Source: Deltaproteobacteria bacterium
GTDB lineage: Bacteria; Desulfobacterota; Desulfomonilia; UBA1062
Assembly (NCBI GenBank): GCA_029552245.1
Contig: JAKPDW010000025.1
Coordinates: forward strand, 304,104-338,092
Direction: 5' to 3'
Length of the DNA: 33,989 bases
Position 1 is the first letter of the stretch. Every line of letters starts with the position of its first letter. Positions 16,929-26,244 of this stretch are shown here, piece after piece. Made by a program: the position numbers and the translations under genes. Below the pieces are notes generated by a model, which was given only the letters and a program-made list of their open reading frames with translations, did no database searches and had not been told where the DNA came from.

Positions 16929-19900
16929 TCAGTGCGCCTCGGCCCAGCTCTTTCCCACGCCTATGTCGACGTGCGTGGGCACGGCGAGGGGGTAGGCGTG
17001 CTCCATCTCGTGTTTGACCAGGGCCTTCACCTCGTCGATCTCTTCCAGGGCCACCTCGAAGACGAGCTCGTCGTGCACCTGGAGGATCATGCGGCTGTGC
17101 ATGCCCTGCATCCGGTTGTGGATCCTCACCATGGCGAGCTTGATGATGTCCGCGGCGCTGCCCTGGATGGGGGTGTTGATGGCGATGCGGCGGGCCGCCT
17201 CGCGCTCGTTGAAGTTCCTGGACGAGATCTCCGGTATGCTCCGGCGCCTGCCCATCAGGGTGGTCACGAAGCCCTTTTCCTGTGCCTCGCGGACGATGTC
17301 CTCCATGTACGCCCTCACGCCCGGGTAGCGGGCGAGGTAGTTCTCGATGTAGCGCTTGGCCACGTCCCTCTTGATCTGGAGCTCGCCCGCCAGCTTGTGA
17401 GGCCCCATGCCGTAGATGATGCCGAAGTTGATGGTCTTTGCCTGGCGTCGCTCGTTCTCGGTCACCTGCGCGAGCGGGGTGCCGAAGATCTCGGAGGCGG
17501 TCTTCGCGTGGATGTCGAGGTCTTGCTCGAAGGACTCGACGAGGAGGGGGTCTTTCGTGATGTGGGCGAGGATCCTGAGCTCGATCTGCGAGTAGTCCGC
17601 GCTCATGATCACGAAGCCCTCGGGCGCCCTGAACGCCTCCCTGATGCGCCTGCCGGTGCCGGTCCGGATGGGGATGTTCTGGAGGTTCGGCTCCGAGGAC
17701 GATATCCTCCCGGTGGCCGTCACCGCCTGGTTGAATCTCGTGTGCAGCCTGCCCGTGGCCGGGTTGATCATGGTCGGCAGCGTGTCCACGTAGGTGTTCT
17801 TGAGTTTCGCGAGCGTGCGCCAGTTGAGGATGGCGGCCGGGAGCTCGTGCCTGGCGGCCAGGGCCTCGAGCACCGCGCTGTCGGTGGATGGTCCCGTCTT
17901 CGTCTTCTTCACCACCGGCAGCCTCAAGTCCGCAAAGAGGATCTCCGCCAGCTGCTTCGGCGAGTTTATGTTGAACGGCTTCCCGGCGAGCTCGTGTATC
18001 CTGGTCTCCATGAGACCCAGCTCGGCGTCGAGCTCCCGCGCGATGGCGCCGAGGATGGACACGTCCACGTACATGCCCGTCGCCTCCATGTGGGCGAGCA
18101 CGGTGGAGAGGGGCGTCTCGATCGTGGCGAACAGCCGGTCCACGCCTAGGGCGGCCATGCGTTCCTCGATGGCCCGCCTGAGGGGCGGAAGGCACGCGGC
18201 GTGCGAGGCGAGGAACCTCCCCAGTTCCTCCCTCGGGATCATCTCCGGGTCCTGCGCCGTCTTTCCCGACCCCAGGAGGTCTTTGGGGCCGGGCAGGACC
18301 TCGCCGAGGTAGACCTTGGCGAGGTCCTCGAGGGAGGACTGCCCGCTTGAGGCGTCGCAGCAGTACTCCGCGAGCATGGTGTCGAAGGTCGCCGCCTTCA
18401 CCTCGATGCCCCGCATGAGAGCCTCCGCGACGGCCTCCTTCGCGTTGTGCATGACGAGGAGGGCATCCGGTGACCTCAGCGCGTCCAGGCAGGCCCGGGG
18501 GTCGGTGCACACGGTGGCCCCCCCGGCACAGACGAGCGCCGAGCACCTGAGGCCGAGCACGTAGAAACCGGCCTCTCCCCGGGCGAGGGGAAGGCACCCG
18601 AACTCGATCGTCCCGCCGAAGGACGGGGTGGTTTTCGCGAGGCCGGGAGACATCCCGTCGAGCAGCCCCCTGAACTCGAGCTCGGCGAAGAGCTTGTTCA
18701 GCCGCTCGAGGTCCATGGGCCTGCGCTCGATGTGGGCCAACTCGAGGTCCAGCTCGCAGTCGCGGTCCAGCCGGACGAGCTCGAGGCTCAGCCTTGCGTC
18801 GTCGGCGCCTTGCGACACCGCCTTGGCGATCCGTGGGTTGTCGATGGAAAGTGCGTTCTCGATGATGTCCTCGAGGTGGCCGAAACGCGCCACGAGGTCG
18901 CGAGCCCCCTTCTCTCCTATGCCCCGTATGCCCGGTACGTTGTCCGAGCTGTCGCCCATGACGGCGAGGAGGTCGGGGATGTATGCGGGATCGACGCCGA
19001 ACCTCGCCCTGACCGCGTCCTTGTCGTAGCGTGCGTCCTTGAGCGTGTCCCACACGGTCACGTCGTCGTCGACCAGCTGCATGAGGTCCTTGTCGCCGGA
19101 GACGATGCAGACTGCCGAGGAGGCCTTGAACCTCCTGGCGGCGGTCGCTATCACGTCGTCCGCCTCGAGCCCCTCCTTCATGACGATGGGGATCCCCATG
19201 GCCTCCACGGCCTCGAGGATGTAGGGGAACTGCACGGCGAGCGCCTCTGGCATCTTCTGGCGCGTCGCCTTGTAGGCCTCGTACCGCTCGTGGCGGACGG
19301 TGGGGCCTTTCGAGTCGAGCACGAAGCAGATGTGGGAAGGGTTCTTGTCCTTGATGAGCTTGAGCAGCATGCGGCACAAGATGTACACGGCGTTGGTGGG
19401 CAGGCCCGTCGACGTGGAGAGGTCCCTCATGGCGTAGAACGCCCTGTAGACGTACGAGCTCCCGTCGATGAGGTAGACGGTGGGCCTGTCGGTCATGGGA
19501 GGGCAGTCCCCCCTTCGTCCGCTCGCGAGATACTCCCGGTAGTCCGCGAGGATGCGCCCGTGATCGAAGGCGAGCTCGGGCAGGTCGTCCAGGGAGAAGA
19601 CGCAGGCCTTTGCGGCGTCGTCGCCCGGCCTGAGCACGCCGTCGCCCTTGGCCGTGAAGACCGTGGTGATGGTGTGCCGCCTCGGGTCCCTGTCCGGGGC
19701 CGAGTAGACCGAGAAGAGTCTCAGGCCGTGAACGCCGAGCCCCGTCTCCTCGAGGACCTCCCGGGCGACCGCCTGCTCCACGGTCTCGCCGTAGTCCACG
19801 AACCCGCCGGGCAGCGCCCAGCCCTCAGGGGGGTTCTTCCTCCGCACGAGCACGATGCCGCCTTCGTACTCGACGATCGCGTCCACGGTGGGCACGGGGT

Positions 19901-19961
19901 TTTCGTACACCTTCACTTCCCGGCCGCAACCGGGGCACCGTATCGTGCGGCCCTTGTCCAT
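16929..19961 (-). CDS. polA: Nudix hydrolase - DNA polymerase I in-frame fusion
   Basis: One open frame of 1010 residues. Residues 1-~150 are a Nudix hydrolase: a CxxC pair (CPGCGRE) and a complete Nudix box, G53-x5-E59-x7-RE(67-68)VLEETG. From Met156 follows a full DNA polymerase I: 5' nuclease ([53 protein letters not shown]), a middle domain, and the polymerase with motif [16 protein letters not shown], motif [15 protein letters not shown] and motif [11 protein letters not shown]. The middle domain lacks the acidic 3'-5' exonuclease residues (the GQNLKYD equivalent reads [10 protein letters not shown]), so proofreading is probably absent. No stop separates the two parts, but GAAGGGGGG lies 11 bases before the internal ATG (19494-19496), so a separate polymerase could also be made. 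The ATG at 19961 abuts the preceding stop. Confidence 0.88.
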   Translation of the reverse strand: MDKGRTIRCPGCGREVKVYENPVPTVDAIVEYEGGIVLVRRKNPPEGWALPGGFVDYGETVEQAVAREVLEETGLGVHGLRLFSVYSAPDRDPRRHTITTVFTAKGDGVLRPGDDAAKACVFSLDDLPELAFDHGRILADYREYLASGRRGDCPPMTDRPTVYLIDGSSYVYRAFYAMRDLSTSTGLPTNAVYILCRMLLKLIKDKNPSHICFVLDSKGPTVRHERYEAYKATRQKMPEALAVQFPYILEAVEAMGIPIVMKEGLEADDVIATAARRFKASSAVCIVSGDKDLMQLVDDDVTVWDTLKDARYDKDAVRARFGVDPAYIPDLLAVMGDSSDNVPGIRGIGEKGARDLVARFGHLEDIIENALSIDNPRIAKAVSQGADDARLSLELVRLDRDCELDLELAHIERRPMDLERLNKLFAELEFRGLLDGMSPGLAKTTPSFGGTIEFGCLPLARGEAGFYVLGLRCSALVCAGGATVCTDPRACLDALRSPDALLVMHNAKEAVAEALMRGIEVKAATFDTMLAEYCCDASSGQSSLEDLAKVYLGEVLPGPKDLLGSGKTAQDPEMIPREELGRFLASHAACLPPLRRAIEERMAALGVDRLFATIETPLSTVLAHMEATGMYVDVSILGAIARELDAELGLMETRIHELAGKPFNINSPKQLAEILFADLRLPVVKKTKTGPSTDSAVLEALAARHELPAAILNWRTLAKLKNTYVDTLPTMINPATGRLHTRFNQAVTATGRISSSEPNLQNIPIRTGTGRRIREAFRAPEGFVIMSADYSQIELRILAHITKDPLLVESFEQDLDIHAKTASEIFGTPLAQVTENERRQAKTINFGIIYGMGPHKLAGELQIKRDVAKRYIENYLARYPGVRAYMEDIVREAQEKGFVTTLMGRRRSIPEISSRNFNEREAARRIAINTPIQGSAADIIKLAMVRIHNRMQGMHSRMILQVHDELVFEVALEEIDEVKALVKHEMEHAYPLAVPTHVDIGVGKSWAEAH

Positions 19962-20606
19962 CTAGCGGTCCCTCACGGTTATGGCAACGGCGAGCCCGTC
20001 CGAGTCGTCGACGAAGATATCGGCCATGGGCGCCAAGGGCGAGGTCGCCTCGTCGATGGCACGCCTGGTCTCATCGTCCGGCTTGAGCTCGGGGCAGGCG
20101 AGGTGGATCACGCTCCCGTTCAGGGCGACCCGTATCGTCCTGCCCTTGTTCGTGCGGTCGATCATGGTGTGGATGACACCCGTGACCGCGGACGAGAGGG
20201 CGTTGTAGTCCACCTTCGTGTAGTGGGCCGAACCGCCCAGCTCGATGATCTTGGTGGTGTCGTGCTTGAACCTCATGTCCGCCATGAGGAAGTTCATTTC
20301 CATCTCGAGGTACTCGCGGAGCTCCACCGCGGTGAAGCCCTCGTTGACCATGTGGATCTTGTAGCCCAGGCCCTTGAGGATGGCGTCTATCTTCTCGGCG
20401 CCCTCGATGATGGACCCGAGATCCTTGAGACTCTTCTCGCACACGGAGGCGATCTCTTCCTTGGAGTGGCTGTCCTGCGAGGCGAGGCGCTCGATGCGGG
20501 ACTGGACGAGCTGGGCCCGTCCCATGACCCACATCAGGGGGGTGTTCAGGTTGTGCACCACCCCGCTCAAGAGAGAGCCCATGTGCGCGAGGATCTTTTC
20601 CTTCAT
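19962..20606 (-). CDS. Truncated histidine-kinase-like (phospho-acceptor domain) protein
   Basis: A 214-residue soluble protein. Residues ~10-80 look like a histidine-kinase dimerisation/phospho-acceptor domain: H18 in SGVVHNLNTPLMWVMGRAQL corresponds to the H-box His of GVAHEINNPL, though the usual Glu next to it is Asn. The second half resembles the start of an ATPase domain (VDYNALSSAVTGVIHTMIDR as an N-box remnant, FVDDSDGLAVAITV near a G1 box) but ends there, without the ATP lid and later motifs. It probably cannot phosphorylate itself; it may take phosphate from elsewhere or act as a dimerisation partner. Its ATG overlaps the aminopeptidase stop (ATGA) and is preceded by GGAGGAACC; its TAG abuts the polA ATG. 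Family assignment is inference. Confidence 0.65.
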   Translation of the reverse strand: MKEKILAHMGSLLSGVVHNLNTPLMWVMGRAQLVQSRIERLASQDSHSKEEIASVCEKSLKDLGSIIEGAEKIDAILKGLGYKIHMVNEGFTAVELREYLEMEMNFLMADMRFKHDTTKIIELGGSAHYTKVDYNALSSAVTGVIHTMIDRTNKGRTIRVALNGSVIHLACPELKPDDETRRAIDEATSPLAPMADIFVDDSDGLAVAITVRDR

Positions 20607-21970
20607 GGTTCCTCCATGAACGCCCGGTAGGCGAGGTATGTCGCGTAGACGTCCACCTTGGAGGCGAGCTCGAAGGGCGCGTGCATGGAGAGCAGGGGAG
20701 GCCCGGCGTCCACGATGTCCATGCCGTATTCCGCGAGGAACTTCGCCACGGTGCCCCCGCCGCCCTCGTCCACCTTGCCGAGCTCGCCGGTCTGCCAGGG
20801 GATGCGCTTCCGGTTCAGGATGGACCTGATCCAGCCCATGTACTCGGCGCTCGCCTCGCTGCTGCCCGCCTTGCCCCTGCTCCCGGTGTACTTGGTGATG
20901 CACACGCCGTAGCCGAGGCGTGCCGCGTTGTTCTTCTCGTGCACCTCGGGATAGTCGGGGTCGAGCGCGCCGTTGACGTCGCCGGAGACGGCCCTGCTCC
21001 TGAAAAGCACGCGGGAGGGGGTGACCTGCCGCTTGAGCCTGTCCGCCATCGCCCAGACGGTCTCCTCGAGGAAGAGGCTCTTCGCGCCGGTGTTGCCGTC
21101 GCTGCCCGTCTCCTCCCTGTCCACGAGGAGCACCACCGTGGTCCACGGCACGCGCGTGGCGTCCATGACGGCGCGGAAGGCCGCCCAGGCGCAGGCCCGG
21201 TCGTCGTGGCCGTATGCGCCTATGAGCGAGCGGTCGAACCCCACCTCCCTGGCCGGGCCCGCAGGGACGACCTCGATGTCCGCGGACGTGAAGTCCTGCT
21301 CCACGATGCCGTATTTCTTGTGGACCAGGTCGAGGATCGCCTTCTTGACCTTTTCCTCCTTCGCCTTGGTGTCCGGCCTGGTGCCGCAGACGATGTTGAG
21401 CTTCTCTCCCAGGAAGGCGTCCTCGAGCTTCTTTCCGTACTGCGCCTTTCCCGCGAGGTGGGGCAGGAGGTCCTCGATGGTGAAGCAGGGGTCGTCCTCG
21501 TCCTCGCCTATCACGATGTCGACGGACGTGCCGTCCTCCTTCACGACGACGCCGTGCAGGGCCAGCGGCCTGGCCAGCCACTGGTACTTCTTGATGCCCC
21601 CGTAGTAGTGGGTCTTGAGCATGGCGATCTCGGTGTCCTCGTAGAGGGGCTTGGCCTTGAGGTCGAGCCTGGGGCTGTCCAGGTGCGCCACCACGATCCT
21701 GAGGCCCTCCTCGAGGGGCCTGGCCCCGGCCCTGCACAGGGCGAGCGCCCTGCCGCGGTTCTCCATGCAGACGAGGTTCTTGTCCTTGGATGCGCGCTGC
21801 CTGATGTAGGATACGGCCTCGCGCTCGGTCTTCACCGACGAGAGGAACGCCGTGTAGTCCCTGGCGTACGCCTCGATGCGGTCGTTCTTGCCCTCGAGGA
21901 GCTCCCAGCCCGACACCGGTTTGTACGCATGCGTTGTCTTCTTTCCTGGTGCGGTCTTGTGTGAAGGCAT
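20603..21970 (-). CDS. M18 family aminopeptidase
   Basis: A 455-residue zinc aminopeptidase of the M18 (aspartyl aminopeptidase) family, cytoplasmic, releasing N-terminal (often acidic) residues from peptides. Metal and catalytic residues are all present: H96 in AHLDSPRLDLK, D256 in GAYGHDDRACAW, E286/E287 in DREETGSDG, and H430 in SMHAPFELASKVDVY. Length fits the bacterial branch of the family. It starts 18 bases after the amrS stop and its last codons contain the ribosome binding site of the next gene, with an ATGA overlap, so the two are translationally coupled. Nothing suggests special regulation. Confidence 0.93.
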   Translation of the reverse strand: MPSHKTAPGKKTTHAYKPVSGWELLEGKNDRIEAYARDYTAFLSSVKTEREAVSYIRQRASKDKNLVCMENRGRALALCRAGARPLEEGLRIVVAHLDSPRLDLKAKPLYEDTEIAMLKTHYYGGIKKYQWLARPLALHGVVVKEDGTSVDIVIGEDEDDPCFTIEDLLPHLAGKAQYGKKLEDAFLGEKLNIVCGTRPDTKAKEEKVKKAILDLVHKKYGIVEQDFTSADIEVVPAGPAREVGFDRSLIGAYGHDDRACAWAAFRAVMDATRVPWTTVVLLVDREETGSDGNTGAKSLFLEETVWAMADRLKRQVTPSRVLFRSRAVSGDVNGALDPDYPEVHEKNNAARLGYGVCITKYTGSRGKAGSSEASAEYMGWIRSILNRKRIPWQTGELGKVDEGGGGTVAKFLAEYGMDIVDAGPPLLSMHAPFELASKVDVYATYLAYRAFMEEP

Positions 21971-21988
21971 CGTTGTCTCCCGCGTTCT

Positions 21989-23023
21989 CTAGTGGGGTAT
22001 CACTCGGGGCTCGGTGAACTTCCCCGGGATGGTGCGGCCGCACGCGGCACACGCGGAACCGGAGAGGTTCATGCTCTCGACGGTGAACCCCCTGCGTGCG
22101 ATCACCACGTTCCTGCAGCCCGGGCACACGGTGTGTTCGCCCTCGTGCCCCGCGACGTTCCCAGTATACACGAAATGGAGCCCCTGGCTCAATCCGATTT
22201 CCCTGGCGCGCTCGAGGGTCTTCACGGGTGTCGGCGGCGCCTTGTCGTAGAGGTGGCGCGGGTAGTACCTGCTCACGTGCCAGGGGATGTCCGGGCTCAG
22301 GGAGCAGATGAACGACGCGATGTCCCTCAGTTCCGCGTCCGAGTCGTTCTCCCCCGGGATCACGAGGGTGGTGATCTCTATCCAGACGCCTGCGTCGAAG
22401 TACGCCCGTATCGCGTCGAGCACGGGCGCGAGCCTCGCGGAACAGAGCCTCTTGTAGAACGACTCGGTGAAGGCCTTGAGATCGATGTTCGCCGCGTCCA
22501 CGAGGTGCTTGCATGCCGAGGCGACGACCTCCACCGAGGTGTAGCCGTTCGTGACCAGGATGTTGTACAGGCCCTTTTCGCGTGCGAGTGCGGCGGTGTC
22601 GAGGGCGTACTCGAGGTACACGGTGGGCTCGGTGTAGGTGTACGAAATGCTCCTGCAGCCCGCCCTCACGGCCGAGGCCGCCACCGCCTCGGGCGGGAAG
22701 ACGTCCCCCGTCACGGAGCCCGTCTCCACCGCGTACTGGGATATGTCGCTGTTCTGGCAGAAGGCGCACCTCATGTTGCACCCCACCGTCGCGATCGAGA
22801 AGGACCTGGACCCCGGGAGGAAGTGGAACAGCGGCTTCTTCTCGATGGGGTCGACGTTGGCCGCCACGCTCCTCGCCCACACGAGGCTCATGAGCGTGCC
22901 CCCGTAGTTCTTGCGCACGCCGCAGATCCCCGTCTTGCCGTCGGCTATCAGGCACCTGTGGGGACAGAGCGTGCAGCGGACGCTCGATCCCCGGACCTTT
23001 TCGTAGAAACGGGCCTGCTGCAT
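21989..23023 (-). CDS. amrS: AmmeMemoRadiSam system radical SAM enzyme
   Basis: A 344-residue radical-SAM protein. The cluster motif is C82-x3-C86-x2-C89 (GCNMRCAFCQNSD); an N-terminal Cys set (RCTLCPHRC, GICGVRKNYGG) and a C-terminal zinc-ribbon-like part (CPGC ... CAACG) are characteristic of AmrS, once annotated as a pyruvate-formate-lyase activator homologue. Further family features are YTYTEPTVYLEYALDTA and VIPGENDSDAEL. The system is named for co-occurrence with AMMECR1 and Memo proteins; its reaction is unsettled. Neither partner is in this window. The ATG follows the ilvD stop after one base, so the two are translated together. Confidence 0.92.
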   Translation of the reverse strand: MQQARFYEKVRGSSVRCTLCPHRCLIADGKTGICGVRKNYGGTLMSLVWARSVAANVDPIEKKPLFHFLPGSRSFSIATVGCNMRCAFCQNSDISQYAVETGSVTGDVFPPEAVAASAVRAGCRSISYTYTEPTVYLEYALDTAALAREKGLYNILVTNGYTSVEVVASACKHLVDAANIDLKAFTESFYKRLCSARLAPVLDAIRAYFDAGVWIEITTLVIPGENDSDAELRDIASFICSLSPDIPWHVSRYYPRHLYDKAPPTPVKTLERAREIGLSQGLHFVYTGNVAGHEGEHTVCPGCRNVVIARRGFTVESMNLSGSACAACGRTIPGKFTEPRVIPH

Positions 23024-23024
23024 G

Positions 23025-24683
23025 TCAGTCTTCGTAGCGCGCCCCCTTGTCCGCGGACAGGCTCATGCGGGCGTATCGTTTGAGCACGCCCGTCAGCCTC
23101 TTGGCGGGCCTCCTCCACGCCTTCCTCCGCCTGGCGAGCTCCGCGTCGTCGACGAGGAGGTCGAGCCTGCGGGCCGGGATGTCGATCCGTATCCGGTCAC
23201 CGTCCTCGACGAGGGCGATGGGGCCGCCCTCGGCCGCCTCCGGCGAGCAGTGACCTATGGCCGCGCCCCTGGTGCCGCCGGAGAACCTGCCGTCCGTGAC
23301 GAGCGCCACGTCGCGGTCGAGCCCCATGCCGGCGATCGCCGAGGTGGGCGTGAGCATCTCGCGCATGCCGGGGCCGCCCTTGGGCCCCTCGTACCGGATC
23401 ACGACCACGTCGCCCTTCTTGATGCCGCCGGCGAGGATGACCTTCACCGCCGACTCCTCCGAGTCGAAGACCCGCGCCGTACCCGTGCGCCTCATCATGT
23501 CGGGGAGCACCCCGGACTGCTTCACCACGGCGCCGTCAGGGGCCAGCGTCCCCTTGAGGATCGCGATGCCGCCCTCCTTGTGGTAGGCCTTGGACAGGGG
23601 CCGTATGACCTCGTCGTCGAGGATGCGCGCGGACTTCAGGTTTTCCCTGAGGGTCCTGCCGGTCGCCGTCATGACGGAGAGGTCGAGCGCCTTCGCCTCG
23701 GCCAGGCGTTTCATGACCGCCTGCACCCCGCCCGCCCGGTAAAGGTCTTCCAGCCGGTGGGGGCCTGCGGGCGAGAGGGAGCACAGGTGCGGGACACGCC
23801 TGCTCATCGCGTCGAAGTCCCCGAGGTCGAGGGCGATGCCCGCTTCGTAAGCGACCGCGGGGACGTGGAGCACCGTGTTCGTGGAGCACCCGAGGGCCAT
23901 GTCCACGGCGATGGCGTTGGCAAAGGCCTCGCGCGTCGCTATGTCGCGCGGCCGGACGCCCTTTTCCAGGAGCTCCATGACCTTCATGCCGGCTGTCTTC
24001 GCGAGGCGGATGCGCTCCGAGAAGACCGCCGGGATGGTGCCGTTGCCCGGCAGGCCCAGCCCCAGCGCCTCGGTGAGGCAGTTCATGGAGTTGGCCGTGA
24101 ACATGCCGGCGCAGGAACCCGCCCCCGGGCAGGCGCACCCCTCGAGCTCGGCGAGCTCTTCCTTGGTCATGGTCCCCGCCTTGACCCTGCCTACCCCCTC
24201 GAACACGCTGATGAGGTCCACGGCTGCGCCCCTGAAAGACCCGGCGAGCATGGGCCCGCCCGAGACCACGATCGCAGGCACGTTGAGCCTGAGGGCGGCC
24301 ATGAGCATGCCCGGGACCACCTTGTCGCAGTTGGGGATGAACACGAGGGCGTCGAAGGCGTGGGCCATGGCCACGAGCTCGATCGAGTCCGCGATGATCT
24401 CGCGCGACGGGAGGGAATATCGCATGCCCGCGTGGTTCATGGCGATGCCGTCGCAGATGCCGATCACGGGGAACTCCATGGGGGTCCCCCCGGCCATGCG
24501 GACCCCGGCCTTGACCGCATCCGCAACGGATCTCAGGTGGATGTGCCCGGGAATGATCTCGCTGGCCGAGTTCACCACACCCACAAACGGCCTCGCGATC
24601 TCCTCGTCCGTGAGCCCGTTCGCCTTGAGCAGGCTCCTGTGCGGGGCCTTTTCCAGGGACTTCTTGGTACGGTCGCTCTGCAT
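23025..24683 (-). CDS. ilvD: Dihydroxy-acid dehydratase IlvD
   Basis: A 552-residue Fe-S dehydratase of valine/isoleucine synthesis, turning 2,3-dihydroxy-3-methylvalerate and -isovalerate into the 2-oxo acids. Motifs include [19 protein letters not shown], the cluster Cys segments [14 protein letters not shown] and [20 protein letters not shown], and [20 protein letters not shown] near the C-terminus. I chose the ATG at 24681-24683 ([12 protein letters not shown]) because AAGGATGG precedes it; the frame is open 14 codons upstream but that crosses the promoter region. It is the first gene of a tight run ilvD-amrS-aminopeptidase-kinase-like-polA; no other ilv genes are near. Confidence 0.95.
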   Translation of the reverse strand: MQSDRTKKSLEKAPHRSLLKANGLTDEEIARPFVGVVNSASEIIPGHIHLRSVADAVKAGVRMAGGTPMEFPVIGICDGIAMNHAGMRYSLPSREIIADSIELVAMAHAFDALVFIPNCDKVVPGMLMAALRLNVPAIVVSGGPMLAGSFRGAAVDLISVFEGVGRVKAGTMTKEELAELEGCACPGAGSCAGMFTANSMNCLTEALGLGLPGNGTIPAVFSERIRLAKTAGMKVMELLEKGVRPRDIATREAFANAIAVDMALGCSTNTVLHVPAVAYEAGIALDLGDFDAMSRRVPHLCSLSPAGPHRLEDLYRAGGVQAVMKRLAEAKALDLSVMTATGRTLRENLKSARILDDEVIRPLSKAYHKEGGIAILKGTLAPDGAVVKQSGVLPDMMRRTGTARVFDSEESAVKVILAGGIKKGDVVVIRYEGPKGGPGMREMLTPTSAIAGMGLDRDVALVTDGRFSGGTRGAAIGHCSPEAAEGGPIALVEDGDRIRIDIPARRLDLLVDDAELARRRKAWRRPAKRLTGVLKRYARMSLSADKGARYED

Positions 24684-24715
24684 GGTCCATCCTTTCTCGC
24701 GTGGGATGGGAACAC

Positions 24716-24744
24716 AGTATGGCACCTTTGGGGGGCGGTTTCAA
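24716..24744 (-). promoter_or_regulatory. Sigma70-like promoter for the ilvD operon
   Basis: Minus strand: TTGAAA (24739-24744), 17-base spacer, CATACT (24716-24721), about 33 bases upstream of the ilvD start. Confidence 0.55.
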
Positions 24745-24770
24745 GCTCGTGGAACCGGGGGAGGAGCCTC

Positions 24771-24971
24771 CTAGCGCCTCATGCGGGAGTGTATCGTCTC
24801 GATGATGAGGTTCGCCGCGAAGACCCCGATGGAGGCGAACAGGAAGGTCTGCCCCCTGGACGTGACGAGACCCGGCTCGATGCGCTCGACCATGAGCACG
24901 ATGGCCCCGCCCGCGACGAGAGAGACAGCCGCAGTCACCGCCAGGGATACGATGTCGGCCTTGAGGTCCAT
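24771..24971 (-). CDS. Small two-helix membrane protein, unknown
   Basis: A 66-residue protein with two hydrophobic segments (residues ~8-28, IVSLAVTAAVSLVAGGAIVL, and ~42-59, QTFLFASIGVFAANLII) joined by a polar loop and ending in a basic tail HSRMRR. GAAGGGGGG lies before the ATG and a promoter upstream, which supports it as a real gene. I do not recognise the family and no function can be inferred from its neighbours. Confidence 0.65.
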   Translation of the reverse strand: MDLKADIVSLAVTAAVSLVAGGAIVLMVERIEPGLVTSRGQTFLFASIGVFAANLIIETIHSRMRR

Positions 24972-25000
24972 GCCCGCCCCCCTTCACAGGGCTCGCATCG

Positions 25001-25029
25001 ACTATACCGTGGATGCGCCCTGCGGGCAA
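25001..25029 (-). promoter_or_regulatory. Sigma70-like promoter for the 66-residue membrane protein
   Basis: Minus strand: TTGCCC (25024-25029), 17-base spacer, TATAGT (25001-25006), 30 bases upstream of the ATG. Confidence 0.55.
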
Positions 25030-25188
25030 CGCCGAGGCGCCGCCTGGGTCCGAAACGAGATGCAGACAACCGGCGCCGAGTTCTGCTAGTATCCGGGAAA
25101 CGGGCGAAGGGGGGCAGAAGGACAGCCGCAGGGCTGCCTTGCCGAAGGCCTCGGCCTCGCCCGATATCGAACGGAGGGGCTCAAGCGT

Positions 25189-25710
25189 ATGGACAAGACC
25201 GTCTTGAAGAGGAACATCCTGTTCGGGCTGCTGCTCGTCTCGTTCATCATCGTGTTCGAGATCATCCTCGCAAGGCTCCACCTGCCGGCCTGGCCGGCGT
25301 TCTTGGTCATGATCCAGTTCTTCGTCGTCCACGAGGACCTGGCAAAGGCCCCGGAGATCATCGTGGGGGGGCTCTTCGGGATCGTGTGCGCCGTGCTCAT
25401 CGACCCGTTCAAGGCGGCGTCAGGGCCCATCCTGGGCATGGAGGCGGCGAAGCTGTCGTTCATCGGGGCGTTCGTCTACGCCATCGTCATGCTGAAGGAC
25501 CTGCTGCCCCACGTGTTCAACAGCCATGCGTTCCTGTTCTTCCTCGTCTCCTCCATCGCCAAGGCCTCAGGTGACCACCCGAGGCCCTACGTGTGGATGA
25601 TCGTGGAGCTCGTCTTCGGGCTCGTGTTCGTGGCGGGGATCCTCGGCATGAACCGCGTCGTGGAGTCCGTCCTGGCAGGGGCCGACACAGCCGGCCGGGA
25701 GCGTGCCTGA
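25189..25710 (+). CDS. Multi-pass membrane protein, unknown
   Basis: A 173-residue inner-membrane protein with about five hydrophobic segments (FGLLLVSFIIVFEIILA, AFLVMIQFFVV, IIVGGLFGIVCAVLI, AKLSFIGAFVYAIVML, VELVFGLVFVAGILGM). Size and layout are loosely like DUF1097 membrane proteins, but I am not confident of that. GGAGGGGCTCAAGCGT precedes the ATG. A weak candidate promoter is CAGACA (25063-25068), 18 bases, TAGTAT (25087-25092). It is separated from the next gene by more than 500 bases and appears to be single. Confidence 0.7.
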   Translation: MDKTVLKRNILFGLLLVSFIIVFEIILARLHLPAWPAFLVMIQFFVVHEDLAKAPEIIVGGLFGIVCAVLIDPFKAASGPILGMEAAKLSFIGAFVYAIVMLKDLLPHVFNSHAFLFFLVSSIAKASGDHPRPYVWMIVELVFGLVFVAGILGMNRVVESVLAGADTAGRERA

Positions 25711-26244
25711 GAGATGCGTTCCCCATTGTCGTTCGATCTGCGTCACCCTCTTCGGCGGTGCGGGTGTGGCAGGAAGGAGAGGGCTCGAAGGCGTGGGAAG
25801 GGCGGGGTCTTCTCCGCGACCCTCTTTGCGAAGGCTCAAGGGGAAGCTCTCGCGGCCGGCTGGGGAGACGAAAACGGGCACGGTGTCCCCGGGCGCCGAA
25901 GCCGTGGCCTCGCTCGTCCCCTCTCCGGGCCGTGCGGCATGGAGCCCGTGACAATGTTTCGGCCCGGGGCTCGGGGCCGCAACAGGCAGGCGCAGCCGGG
26001 CGGGCCTGCCTGGGCCCGGCCGGCCGGGTGCCCGAAACGGGTGCCGTACGCGCTTGGGGCACCGCCTGCGGGCGGACCCGGGTGGATGGGCGACGGGGAT
26101 CGAAAGGCGAGCGTCGCGCGGCCCAAGGATGCGCGCGGGGTTCACGATGCGCCCTGCAGGCGGGGAAAGCCCGCCTGCGCTGACGGAATCCTTGCCCGTC
26201 GCCGCAGACCCCCGCAGTGGGCACGCTACCCTGAGAGGTAGGCC
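25711..26244. other. Intergenic region, nothing recognised
   Basis: 534 very GC-rich bases. Open frames on both strands overlap here but lack ribosome binding sites and show Arg/Pro/Gly-rich, non-protein-like translations. No terminator, repeat array or RNA gene was identified. Confidence 0.45.

Noticed and set aside
16888-19377. An 829-codon minus-strand frame overlapping polA
   Set aside because: Same strand as polA but in another frame; the translation is Arg/Gly/His-rich and the polA frame has all the expected motifs.
19962-22955. A 997-codon open frame on the minus strand spanning several genes
   Set aside because: Its first two-thirds are the wrong frame of amrS and the aminopeptidase (Arg/Gly/His-rich translation). 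Only the last 214 codons, from the ATG at 20606, are real.
23022-25574. An 850-codon open frame on the plus strand opposite ilvD
   Set aside because: A shadow of the GC-rich ilvD frame on the other strand; low-complexity translation, no ribosome binding site, no family features. The same holds for 4229-6094, 11033-12940, 18732-20630 and 31076-32800 on plus.
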